Source: Macrotrachela quadricornifera (lineage: Eukaryota; Rotifera; Eurotatoria; Philodinida; Philodinidae). Taken from it: a stretch of 64,000 bases of DNA. The stretch's first letter is position 1. Each line of letters starts with the position of its first letter. The DNA is taken from the NCBI GenBank assembly GCA_022393335.1, contig JAJEKB010021019.1:532541-596540 (forward strand), read 5' to 3'. Positions 35,632 to 46,466 of this stretch are shown here, one piece after another. The notes below the pieces were generated by a model. That model ran no database searches, was not told the DNA's origin, and worked only from the letters and a program-made list of their open reading frames with translations. The position numbers were made by a program, and so were the translations under genes.

Positions 35632-36425
35632 ATGTCATTTTTTTCCTTTACCAACTTGAAAACGGTAAGTTACAATTTTAGTAGTAAAATCATCTCGTTT
35701 GAAATGAATAAAACTTTTCAAAGAGAACAGTTGCATTCCCATCTGGAGAGAAATACGTAGGTGAGTGGGCCGATGGCAAGAGGAATGGGCAAGGGGTTAA
35801 CACATGGCCGGATGGTAATCGATATGAAGGAGCTTGGAGAGACAACAAGAGGAGTGGGCAAGGGGTTAACACATGGGCGAATGGTAATCGATATGAAGGT
35901 GATTGGAGAGACGACGACAAACATGGTCATGGCTCCTTAACATTTGCCAGTGGAGAGAAATACGTGGGTGAGTGGGCCCATGACAAGAGAAATGGGCAAG
36001 GGGTTAACACATGGCCGAATGGTAATCGATATGAAGGTGCTTGGAGAGACAACGACAAGCATGGTTATGGCGCCTTAACACTTGCCAGTGGAGAGAAATA
36101 CGTGGGTGAGTGGGCCTATGACAAGACAAATGGGCAAGGGGTTCATACATGGCTGAATGGTAGTCGATATGAAGGAACTTGGAGAGACAACAAGAGACAT
36201 GGTCATGGCACGTCAACACATGCCAGTGGAGAGCAATACGTGGGTGAGTGGGCTGATGACAAGATGAATGGGCAAGGGGTTAACACATGGCCGGATGGTA
36301 GACGATATGAAGGTGCTTGGAAAGACAACAACAGGCATGGTTATGGCGCCTTAACACTTGCCAGTGGAAAGAAATACGTGGGCGAATGGACCAATGATAA
36401 GAAAGTCGGATGTTCAATCTGCTGA
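35632..36425 (+). CDS. MORN-repeat protein
   Basis: Exon 2 (35724-36425, TGA) is open throughout and encodes about ten MORN units of 23 residues, YVGEW-DGK-NGQG and YEGAW-D-HGYG types alternating. MORN repeats form beta-hairpin rods that bind lipids or scaffold proteins; here there is no additional domain. The frame has a TAA at 35709 and no ATG before the repeats, so an upstream exon is needed. The best fit is 35632-35664 (MSFFSFTNLKT, GTAAGT donor) joined in phase to 35724 using an AAG acceptor, giving 244 residues. That first exon is uncertain; the repeat exon is firm. The last unit degenerates to KKVGCSIC before the stop. Confidence 0.8.
35745..36405 (+). repeat. DNA tandem array of MORN units
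   Basis: Units of ~69 bp, paired into ~138 bp higher-order units (GGGGTTAACACATGG ... GCCAGTGGAGAGAAATACGT), are nearly identical at DNA level, including silent positions. This suggests recent duplication or gene conversion rather than old conserved repeats. One intermediate half-unit is missing near 35850. Confidence 0.8.
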
Positions 36426-37585
36426 CTTATACATGAATATTCTCTTCTCCAGGAGATCTTTTATAAATTTTTAAATCAATCTTGTATGATATGCATCAAT
36501 AAAGAAAAATGCATTCATTAGTTTTAATAACAATTTCAAAACTTTTCTTTTTAATTTGACTCAATTCTAAGAGAATTGAAAAAACCTTCAAAAATAGCGT
36601 TCATCTTTTCTAGTTTCCTTGTAGTTCTTCAAATCTGAACAATTTTAGGAAGAAAAACACTACCTATCCTAGGCTAAAATGGATAGGTGCACCGTTTGCG
36701 TGGCCGATCTCACAATTTCGTTCACTGCAACTTACAAATTTTGTCATTATGGTTCATTTGAATTAATTTGATGACTCATGCAAATTTTACGATCGGAGCA
36801 CCACGTTGACTGGCGAAAATAGATATGAAAGTACTTATAACACGAAGTAAATCAATAGAAAAACAGAACATTTATCGATTAAGTCATCACTAAATTATTT
36901 AGTACAAGATATAATCTCATATTCATTTCACCCTTGCACAACAATAATGACAATCTCTCTAAAATGTATTAAAATTGAGCTAGTAGTTTGACGATCAATT
37001 CTAAAAATGCAACTTGTGAAGTCTTTTGATGCTAAGTAGGTGAGGCCGCTTTAGATAAGAAAAGAAATGAGCGCTGATAAGAGATGAGAAAGCGCTAAAG
37101 AGAGGACTATTTGCACCTTCTATAAACACATTCGACGGATGCTTCCACGCAGGTCCAGCCACCCTTTACTGAAAATTTTACCCGCAAGATCTAGGTATGT
37201 AGATTTTGTAGCCCATGTCGAGTTGTGTAAGAATTCATATTCTATTTGATTGAAATGATGCGCTAACGGCGGAAGAGAGAGTTCAAACCCCTATTTTATC
37301 AAAATATTGAAGAAATGAGTTTAAATTAAATTAATCGTAAGAGAAATTTGAAAAAAGTATTTCTAAAACAAACTCTCTGATATCTTTTCACTTGCCCATG
37401 ATGCAATACTCGTATAAATAATTCGAATAGATCCACAGAATATGCTTTAATCGGTACGAAAGACTGAATAAAAAGGATTACACGAGCAGAATAGGACTTG
37501 ATAACAGGTCGGCTATTCTACCGTTTTCCGCTTCATTTAGTTTTTCAAGTACTAGAGGACGACGAAATGTCGAAGTGACTTTTGT
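36426..37585. other. Intergenic, nothing seen
   Basis: About 1.1 kb without a supported gene. An AATAAA-like signal near 36500 probably ends the MORN transcript. Confidence 0.5.
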
Positions 37586-37587
37586 TT

Positions 37588-37690
37588 TCCCTAGACTGAA
37601 ATTCCCTAGACTGAAAGGATAGGGTCTGCAGAACGTAAATTCACCTGTGTCTGTCTGTCTGTCTGTCCGTCTGTCTGTCCGTAACGCCAC
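37588..37690. repeat. Dispersed repeat copy A (CTAGACTGAAAGGAT ... CTGTCTGTC)
   Basis: The sequence CCCTAGACTGAAAGGAT is followed by TTCACCTGTGTCTGTCTGTC and GTAACGCC. The same order of blocks recurs at 37929-38014 and, without the middle block, at 49500-49573. The CTAGACTGAA block is duplicated within this copy. Confidence 0.7.
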
Positions 37691-38260
37691 ATAGTACAAA
37701 TGACCATTTGCCAACTATGGTTCAAATGTCCATAGTAACTGTCGTACAAATAATTAAAATTATAACAGCTATAGCTAAAGTATTCACAGTAACTATAGTG
37801 TAAAAGCCTATAGTATCAATGGTACAAATGACCAAATAATAACTATGGTGAAAATAGCTATTTTATTAAAATGGTTATAGTGACCCTAGGACAGATGGCC
37901 AAATAATAAGTATAGTCTAGATGCCTTTTCCCTAGACTGAAAGGCTAGCGTCTAGAAAACGAAATTCACCTGTATCTGCCGGTCGGTCTGTCTGTTCGTC
38001 TCTCGGTAACGCAGTCAAAATGACCATTTAATAACTATGATTATAATGACAATGGTTAAAATGAACATTTAACAACTACGGTACAAATGACTACTTAATA
38101 AGTATGGTATAAATCACCATATAATAACTATGGTTAAAATGACCACGATAAGTGTGGTTATAATAACCATAATAACTATGATTATAATGACCATTGGAAA
38201 CTATGGTTCAAATATACTTCAGATAACTATGCAGAAGACTATTACAATCGTCTAATTACC
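37690..38260. repeat. Degenerate minisatellite (AACTATGGTTAAAATGACCA)
   Basis: More than a dozen imperfect copies of a ~22-26 bp unit like ATAACTATGGTTAAAATGACCA cover this stretch, interrupted once by the repeat copy at 37929. It is non-coding. Confidence 0.75.
37929..38014. repeat. Dispersed repeat copy B
   Basis: It matches copy A: CCCTAGACTGAAAGGCTAG, AAATTCACCTGT, then a CTGTCTG-rich tract and CGGTAACGC. It lies inside the minisatellite, so the two repeats evolved together or one inserted into the other. Confidence 0.7.
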
Positions 38261-38639
38261 ATGATTGAAATTAATCTATCAGTATTGATTAAAAATGACG
38301 ATCATTGTTTAATTATTTATTTTGATTGGATTGTTGTTCAATGCTGTATCAATAACTAGGTGCTTTATGAATAAATTAAAATTTTATAAGTGAGTGTGAA
38401 CATAAAATTACAATAAATGAAAATCATATTCTTTGAATAAAGTGACCAAGTTTTTTTCCAATAGAAATAACACTTAAATAATATGATTATCAAAACTCGC
38501 ATTGTTGTTTACAATGTCATTGTAGTTCACGATAAAATATGAAAACGTTTTATGTAAAAGAGTAGCAGCCACACGGTCATACACATAACAATTAATAATA
38601 TCGGATGCAAAGGGTTTTCATATTTGAGTTGTATTTTTC

Positions 38640-38990
38640 TCACGATTGGGCATCGACATCGATATCCATACCCAACCTGACTATCGATGGTATTTCGATA
38701 CCTCGAGTTATATTTTCGACGGCCATCGAACGTTCAAATCGACTGTTTGGAGTGACATTTTCCGATGGGTCGACCACGCAGAGGTGGGTCATTTGGATAT
38801 TTTATTTTAATTCTTTCTTGAAAATCTCGGAATCTTTTCCGATGGGTTCATACCTATCGAAATGGAATAACCCATCGCCGTGTGCTCGACCCATCGAAAA
38901 GTTCTTCGAGGGCTCGGGAAAAAATTAGAAAGAAAAAATTTCGGCATATGCACGGCTATATATCGAGCCCTCGATGCCTATCGAACATAT
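38640..38990. repeat. Cluster of TCGATGGGT / ACCCATCGA motifs
   Basis: At least ten copies of CCATCG or CGATGG cores on both strands occur in 350 bp (for example CCGATGGGTCGACC, GACCCATCGAAAAG, CTATCGATGG, CCTCGATGCCTATCGA). It is GC-richer than the flanks. No coding frame here is convincing; the 107-residue frame at 38605-38928 follows the motif spacing. Confidence 0.55.
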
Positions 38991-40189
38991 ATTTAGAATA
39001 AGAGGAGAATTAGATTCGAACATATGTACTTACGATTATGAACCATACATTGACGAATTGATCTAAACATATCTTGATCTTCTAACTATAGAAACATGTT
39101 TTATCAATGTATCCACTACGCGATATTTCTATTTTTTTCTTTATGTTTCGAGTCTTGCATTTCATGAATATAACTTCTTTCTTATATTCTCATTTAGTCA
39201 GACGACAATCATTATTTTCTAGAATGTTTTTTGCAATTCAACATTCTATAAATTAACATTAACAAAATGTTGTAGAACTACTTTGAGAAAGAGATATCAA
39301 GAGTAGATGTTCATATAATAATGATAAGAATTGATTAATGACAAAAAAATTAAGATTAGTTAATATAGATCTGTCTATAATCAATAATCATAGAACTCGC
39401 TAAGAACACTATTTTTCTGGAAACCGTATAATACCATCTTTCTTTGGATCGATCAATCATTGATAATAGCGAATATTAATCAACTTCCGAGTTATTGATA
39501 TCTCAAATGGAAGCGAATTCTAAGACAGTAATGTAAAAAAGTTCAAAGATTTTCAATCCATTTGATTAGGCTTCTTGCCTATGTAGCTTAAAATTTATGA
39601 GAGAATCAAGTGCAGATCTGACTTTGAGATTATGAGCGATCGTATTCAAGCATCAAAGATTTTCCTAACGACATCTTTATAACTAATCTTTGACAATTTT
39701 AATAAGCTTCTATTGCACACAAAGAAACGAGTGATCGAATAGTGCATTTAGATGTGTTTCTTTCACCGATTACTCGCTATTTCGATAGAATCAGAGCGCT
39801 CGAAAGAAAGCCAAATGAGTGAAAAGAAGAGACAACTTTTCAATTCTTTCAGAATATTTTCATGCTTGCTGAAATTCGAGCGCTCGTACAAAAACCAACT
39901 GGTCGAATAGCCAAGATCGAGGGCATTGACAGTGTGGATGACCAACGATTAGATTTTTCGAGAGGTGCGCATTATAACAGAACCGAACAAAATTTGATCG
40001 AAATGATTCTCGAGCACTCGCCGTGCCTATCGAAGGCCTTTTTAGTTTTACTTAGGTATGAAAAATGCTTTTAGAAAAGCAGTATAAACTCAAAGAAAGA
40101 ATCATATGAGATTATTTAAAGTATATGATTTCTGCTTTTCATAATTTGATGTCCAAACTCACTTGTAAAATTCTAAATTATTGACACAG
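38991..40189. other. Intergenic, no gene supported
   Basis: A 70-residue plus-strand frame at 39862-40074 (MLAEIRALVQKPTGRIAKIE) looks protein-like at its start but has no recognised family and no splice context. Nothing else was identified. Confidence 0.45.
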
Positions 40190-40876
40190 CACCTATTGTC
40201 CATTTCAAAATAAAGTGCAATCGGTTGTTTGTTGAATAACTCGGCAACGGCGATAGCTATCAAGCTCGGGTTTCACTATTAGAAAGAGCATGAGTGGGGG
40301 TATAAGTCTACTTGAGAATCAAAATACTTGAGAACTTTTCTAGAAGGTTCTAAGAATTTCTTGGAAAATTACTGTCTAATTCGCTTGATTATGGATATTT
40401 TCAAATGGAATTGAAAATCCAATATCTCAAGAAAGAAATCTCCTTTTTGGCTGAAAATTTCAAAATATTCTATGGGCCATTAGGTCTATCTATGGGCAAA
40501 GTTTCAAGTCGAAACTCCGCAATTTCATTTTTCGGTCAATACGTAAAGTAGGATTAAGAATTCAGTAAAATGGTCATAAATTTCTCAGGAAAGGTCGAAA
40601 ACGCGTAAAAATTTTGTGGTTTATAAAATAGATATTGGACTACAATATGACTGAACTAAAATTGAAAATATGCCCAATCAAACAAAACAGCCAGTGATTT
40701 TTCAAAAAACTCTAAGAACCTTCTAGAAAAGTCCTCAAGTGTTTTGATTCTCAGGTAGGCTTATACTCCCACTCATGCTCCTTCTAATAGTAAAACCCGA
40801 GCTTGATAGCTATCACCGTTGCCGAGTTATTCAATAAACAACCGACTGCACTTTATTTTGAAATGGACAATAGCTA
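40190..40876. mobile_element. Fold-back element with ~180 bp arms
   Basis: Bases 40190-40372 pair with 40696-40876 at about 90% identity (CTCGGCAACGGCGATAGCTA against TAGCTATCACCGTTGCCGAG, CATGAGTGGG against CCCACTCATG). The ~320 bp loop has no gene. It is a non-autonomous element of unknown family. Confidence 0.85.
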
Positions 40877-40955
40877 TTGATACAACATTGAATAACAATC
40901 CAGTCAAAACAAATAAAAAAACAACGATGGTCATTTTTAACCAGTACTGGTGGAT
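40868..40955. repeat. Inverted copy of 38268-38355
   Basis: The sequence running outward from the right arm of the fold-back element (TATTGATACAACATTGAATA ... GTCATTTTTAACCAGTACTG) matches the reverse complement of 38268-38355 with about 80% identity. Both copies end near an ATTGATACA block. Confidence 0.65.
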
Positions 40956-41189
40956 TACTTTAAATCATAATGACGCAGCGATCTTTATGATATTCTGTAC
41001 CATTGTTGCAACTATAGTTATTAGATCAGCACTATAACCAACTTATTCTGTAACACGGAACCAAACACATTGAATCCCTGTTTACATCTATGAGCAATTA
41101 TATCGATATCCCGGTTGCGTCAGTCTAGGACCAAGTGAATCGACAGTCGATGAACGTTACTTGTTCTATAAATATCTATCATATTTGTT

Positions 41190-42113
41190 TTATGATGTTC
41201 TTTGATGAGCAACATTCTGTACCGTCTTCACAATCGGATGAACAGAAGTCAATCGACTAAACAATTTTTTTAGATGAGGAGAAGTTAACATCTGAATAAT
41301 GGTCACAGAAACAAGTCCAAACATAGATGACATCCATTCGAATGGAACTGCCCACAATGGAATATATCCTGTCAATACATAAGCAATAGGAATGAAAACG
41401 TGTGGTGCAGCAACGATAGTTTGGAAAGTCAAAAGAATAACTAAACGTGTCATTATGATTACATCACGACGGGTTCTGTCATGTTGATTAATACCGAGCA
41501 CTGCTGTACCTCGTTTTCGAACATGATACATTGTCCAAACATATAAGAATATCGTAAGAGTAAATGGAAATAAAAAAACAGTTAAACCAAGAAATAATGA
41601 TCCAGAGATGTTCGTTGGTGAAAACTGACAAATATAATCATTATTTAAATATTCAATTTGACCAAGAATTAAACTTGGAAATAGTTGACTGAAACTCAGA
41701 ATCGTTTGTAGAACTGATAATATTAGGTATAAACGAAATGATTGAAGTTTTTTCTGTGTTGGATAAACTATCCGAACGAATCGATAATTGGCCTGGAGCA
41801 AAACGGTATAGTAATACATGCCCGCATTGGAATAAATTAAATAGGAGTTAATACGACACCACCATTCATCAAATGATACTTGAGGATATAGATGGCCGTA
41901 TATAGTGCAAATACTTTTATTCACAAATAGAGGAAAAGTAACTAGAAGACCGATGCATAAATGAGTAGTAAGTAAATAATCCACTGCTGCGGTTCTCAGC
42001 TTTGATCGACGATAAATCATCATTGAAAGAGTCAATATCATTGCACATTCACCAAGTATGGCACAAAAAGAACTGAATAAGTAGAAACTTATTTTAATTA
42101 TTTGTACCGACAT
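41190..42113 (-). CDS. Orphan rhodopsin-like GPCR
   Basis: A single-exon frame of 307 residues with seven hydrophobic segments, ending in TAA. TM1 starts near residue 8. A TAAVDYLLTTHLCIGLL segment stands for TM2. Cys69 (SICTIYG) and Cys87 (EWWCRI) lie before TM3. TM3 ends YRFVRIVYP where class A receptors have DRY. A basic third loop (HDRTRRDVIIMTRLV) precedes TM6, and a short TM7 precedes LTSPHLKKLF. It should signal through a G protein at the plasma membrane; the ligand is unknown. Intronless, divergent receptors of this kind are strongly expanded in rotifers. The NPxxY motif is replaced (TIIQML), as in many of those orphans. Confidence 0.85.
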   Translation of the reverse strand: MSVQIIKISFYLFSSFCAILGECAMILTLSMMIYRRSKLRTAAVDYLLTTHLCIGLLVTFPLFVNKSICTIYGHLYPQVSFDEWWCRINSYLIYSNAGMYYYTVLLQANYRFVRIVYPTQKKLQSFRLYLILSVLQTILSFSQLFPSLILGQIEYLNNDYICQFSPTNISGSLFLGLTVFLFPFTLTIFLYVWTMYHVRKRGTAVLGINQHDRTRRDVIIMTRLVILLTFQTIVAAPHVFIPIAYVLTGYIPLWAVPFEWMSSMFGLVSVTIIQMLTSPHLKKLFSRLTSVHPIVKTVQNVAHQRTS

Positions 42114-45100
42114 TGAATACTATTAACTATATAACCTATTAAAGAAATAAAATGATGACAGATTCATTCGTTTAAACATATACAGATTAATCAACAAAAG
42201 ATTGTGCTCTCAATTCACATTTTCATTCTGATAACTTTTCAGGTTTACAAGCAAGGTATGAAAGATAATGATGTCAATGTGAAACTCATCTCTTAATATA
42301 TCATGACTACACATCTCATATGATTGCAAGAAGTAATTACAAAAGCGTGTTAATCTTCGCCATAGGATCGTTTCAAAAAGAAGTGTGTTATTTTTCAAAA
42401 TTACTTATCATTTTATAAGTTCTATTATAATCCTATTGAATCGAAGTAAGCTTCACTTATAATATTTAGAAAATTGATGATGAAAAAAAGGGAGAAGTTT
42501 TTTGTGTTCTTAATCAATTTTTTCCTTTGTAAAAAATACCGCAAAAATTAGATGATAATCGATTAAGATCCACCTCCTATTGATATGATCAGATTTTGCG
42601 ATCATTTGCGTTTGATCGTCTTGTCTTCTTTGGAAAAGAAATAAACCAGCTAAAACAACATTGAGCAGATTCTTTTTAAATGAAAAGGACAAAACCAAAT
42701 AAAGTCACACATATAAAACAATCTTATAGCGAAAAGTCAGATTAAAATAGATTATTTTTAATTAAAAATTGATAAAAACCGTTTCGTTTTAATCAGTTTT
42801 TAATTCAAAAAATAATCAATTTAAATCGTAAAATGATGGAAATAATTTTTTGTATTAAAATAAGCAGATGAGAAAAAAAATCATCTGATAAAAATGAACA
42901 AGGTAACGTTGAGAATATGGGCTTCCCATAAGATCCGATGGGATTTTTTTTGACCTAGATGTTTTTTTATTTTCTTTATTCAAGAATTTTGAATTTATTT
43001 AACAATATTGATTAAAATTTTTCTGCTACAGAAGATCAATACGAAGAAAAGTTCTATTGAATGTTTTAAACAGAATATCTAGACTGTTGATTAACTTTGA
43101 TTTGATTAAAAGTGATATGTGGAGATTTAGATTTTGTTGGAAGAGGGAAGTAGCTGACTCTATGGTCTTTGAATCCTCTAGAATCACATAGCGAATCAGC
43201 TTTCAGTCAATGTAAATTTTATCATTAGAAACGAACAATAATAATCATATTCACACTAGCTATCTATTATTTTGTCAGATCTTAGGTTGATTTTTGACAA
43301 ATGAAGCTCATTCACTTACAGATCTGCACAAGTAGAAACGGTGTCTCTGAACTATCGCCATACTATTTATAAAGTGCACTGTCGTTGTATGTTTCTCCTA
43401 AGTTCACTAAAACATTTTAGTACAGCATCTGAACAGGAAAGAACTCTTTTTGTATTGAGATCATTAATCGATCAATCAGTAAAGCACAGACATACAAGCA
43501 GGCAAACAATCTGTTTTCAACACTCGTCTCCACGAGAAAGAGAACATCCCTAATGAAATTAAGTAAATGAATATTTACTTATTTCAACAGCATCCGAAAT
43601 CCGTGAAATCTAGACTCTTGAAGAGTTTTGGGTATCTAAACTCCTGAAATTGTTTGAAAACTTCACCGATCTAAAGAATTGAAGGAAATCAAAAAAACTC
43701 ATAAATGAAACACGATTTTACCGAAAGAAGTATTTCATTACTCGGAGAGATGTCCCAATACCAATATTGTGAGTATTGTCGTCAGAACAGGTCAAGATAA
43801 ACATATCATGATGGAATTTACGATACGTATGGATAGATAACAATTCTCTGACTGAATCTGACAGATAAAAGAGACGAATGACACTTTTATCTGCAGCAAT
43901 TAGAATAAAGTTGTAAGGGCATAGGCTTCTTGGACAGATAAGTCAAGAAATGAATTTTCGAGTTTCATTCTAGTAAAATTTCTCAGGATTTAGTGGTTTC
44001 TTGGATTTAACCAGTTCGTCTGGTTCATAGAACTCATTAGGTTGTATAAGTTAGTTGAATACCACTTCGATTCATTGGATTTAGAGTCCCTCGAAACTAC
44101 AGTTTCTAGGGAATTCGAAGCATATCTTAATTTTCTTTTATTATTTGGCTCAAAAAAATCTACGTTTCTTGGCAAACCAAAAAATTCTTCAATGACTTGC
44201 CAAAGATAAAAGTTGGATTTATACACATATATCGGAAATTCTCTTTTTTGAGATATATATTATAAAACAAAAATAAAAGTCTTGCTAAAGAATTTCTTTT
44301 CTTGAAAGTCGATTATAGTAGTAAAAGTACGGCACTAACACCGGCAATATTTTCGGGAAATAGTTTGACAAGAATACTTACGAAAGATATTTTTGATACT
44401 AAGTAGGAATGAGAACGGTAGAAGTTTTGAAAATAAAATACGTTTTTATCTTACTTTCATTATACAAGCAAAAGAAACAACAATCTCAACTTTTTTCTCT
44501 ATTTTTTTCTATTATCCATCTGTCAAAGTCATATTACAAATGGTTGTTGAAGAAACATCAGTCGTTTTGCAGGAAAAATACAATCAATCCTATTATTTCT
44601 CATAAACAGATGTTGTCATAAGAAGATGAAACTACTTCTTGATAAAAAGAAAATTTTGACAACTCTCACTACAAAATGTTTTAGGCAAACAAAAATCATC
44701 ACACTAATTAATAGGCGCAAGCATCATAGTGAGGGAATCATGTCTTGAAGAACCTACTTTTAGGCATTGTTTCAAGAATAACTACACAGAAGATTTTAAT
44801 TTGTTATGAACAATTTTCATGCTTTTCGGTACATTGGTGATATACGTCAATGTAATTGGAATGTAACGTCATTTTGACCAAAATACAGATTTTAAGTAGA
44901 AAAATGACATTCAAATGTAAATCTTTTCTTTTTCTTTCATTTCTTCTACTATGAATATAGATATGTTTTTAATGAATTGGTTTCTTAGCATCATTCTATA
45001 GAACTTCATCTATTCTTTTCGTATATAATCCATTTCATTTTCTCTATACATATCATTTCACTTTTTTAAAATGACTTATTTTGATTGTTGTTGTCAAGCG

Positions 45101-46046
45101 TCTGTTACAGTCTATTATTCTCGCAAACGAGGAATATCATTTCTATTTTCTGATAAATGTAAGAACAGTTTTAAAAAAAGAATGAAATGTCCTTAATACA
45201 TGACAAAAACGTCTTTCATCAACAACATAAGCATACAAGTGTCATCAGAATAAGTCAAGATGGAGAAAATTTTATCATTAAGTTTACATAAATGATGAAA
45301 AGTTATCGAACAAGTTAAAGCCAATTAATTAGAGAAGGTTTCATGGTCCATGAACATATTCAAGAAGTTTATTTAGAGGAAAAGATTCGATACGAAAGTG
45401 TGACAAATTATAGACGTAAAAGAAGAAAGACTCATGTTCGTTTATGTATAGATACAATTATACATCAGAAAAAAATGACAAGAGATCAAAAGAATATAAA
45501 ACACATATGTGAGGGAGCAACCGCTCACGATAAGTTTATTAGACCGAATGCCCACACAGCGAAAAACATGAACAAGCGATAAAAAGAAGAAAGAAGAGAA
45601 AAAGAGAAAGAAGAGAGAAAAGAGAGACAATGATAGATATGATGGGTATAACCCGTCACACACCCCATCGCCGTGATACGAGTGCATGTGCACGAGTATG
45701 AGAGAAGATGAAAACAAGAACTACGAAGCGATATGATTCCGAAGTAGATAAAAAACAGAAGCGAAAACAGGAATAAACAAAAACAAACGCAACTGGTTAG
45801 ATATACATAATATAATGAAAGAAAAAATTTGCTAGATTATATGTGATTAAAGATGCGATATATTTGTGTGCTTCAAACAGAGAGTAAATGATGATAAGAT
45901 AGAATCAAGAAATTAACAAAAGGTACGAAAAAAAAACGCTTATGAAAATACTATAGGACCATGTAACAGTATAAAGATGGACGCTGATGTGAAATGAAAA
46001 GAGAAAGTAAAGGAAGGTAGTCCTTGGATTGTAGTGTTGTATTCGA
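42114..46046. other. Intergenic, no gene supported; purine-rich tract
   Basis: Almost 4 kb with no frame tied to a family. A 79-residue basic frame at 45343-45582 is possible but unsupported. Directly after it, about 45583-45630 is an almost pure A/G tract on the plus strand, and the area around it is purine-rich. Confidence 0.45.
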
Positions 46047-46463
46047 TCAGGATAGTTCAATCAGTTCAGTGTTGAAGTCAAGAGTTAGATCGGATGTTAT
46101 TGGATCAGTCGTTGGTGATGAAGGTGTTGCGGCTTGCGGGGTTGGTGGATTAGTTCGTTGTTGGTTTGTTTGTGGTTGATGTTGATTGGGGCGATGGTGT
46201 GAATTAATTGGATTGATGGAAGAGATGCTTGTTGGTGGTTGACGACAAACGTCGCTGTAAAGACGAGGTCTGTTGGAAGTTGTGGATAGTCGTTTTGGTT
46301 GGATTATGTGTGGTTGCCGTTTTTGTTGAGTTGTGTGTGATTGTGATATTGATTGAGTTGTGAGTGGTTGTCGTATTGGTGGCACGTAAAATGACATTAG
46401 CGGTATAGGTTTAAATGATGTGTTATTATGTGGTTGTGGGCCATCATTTACGTGTATTGACAT
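46047..46463 (-). CDS. Pro/Gln/Thr-rich open frame, doubtful
   Basis: The ATG at 46463 opens 138 residues rich in Pro, Gln, Thr, Ser and Asn, ending LTLDFNTELIELS. There is no domain or signal peptide. It is low-complexity, so coding status is uncertain. The adjoining piggyBac ends within 4 bp of this ATG, so any promoter or upstream exon would now be separated by 2.1 kb. Confidence 0.3.
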   Translation of the reverse strand: MSIHVNDGPQPHNNTSFKPIPLMSFYVPPIRQPLTTQSISQSHTTQQKRQPHIIQPKRLSTTSNRPRLYSDVCRQPPTSISSINPINSHHRPNQHQPQTNQQRTNPPTPQAATPSSPTTDPITSDLTLDFNTELIELS

Positions 46464-46466
46464 TAG

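Noticed and set aside
35690..36219. Minus-strand frames opposite the MORN array
   Set aside because: Repetitive shadows of the MORN units.
45343..45717. 79-codon basic frame and overlapping minus frame
   Set aside because: Purine-rich composition alone can produce the Lys/Arg/Glu frame and its Phe/Leu/Ser mirror.
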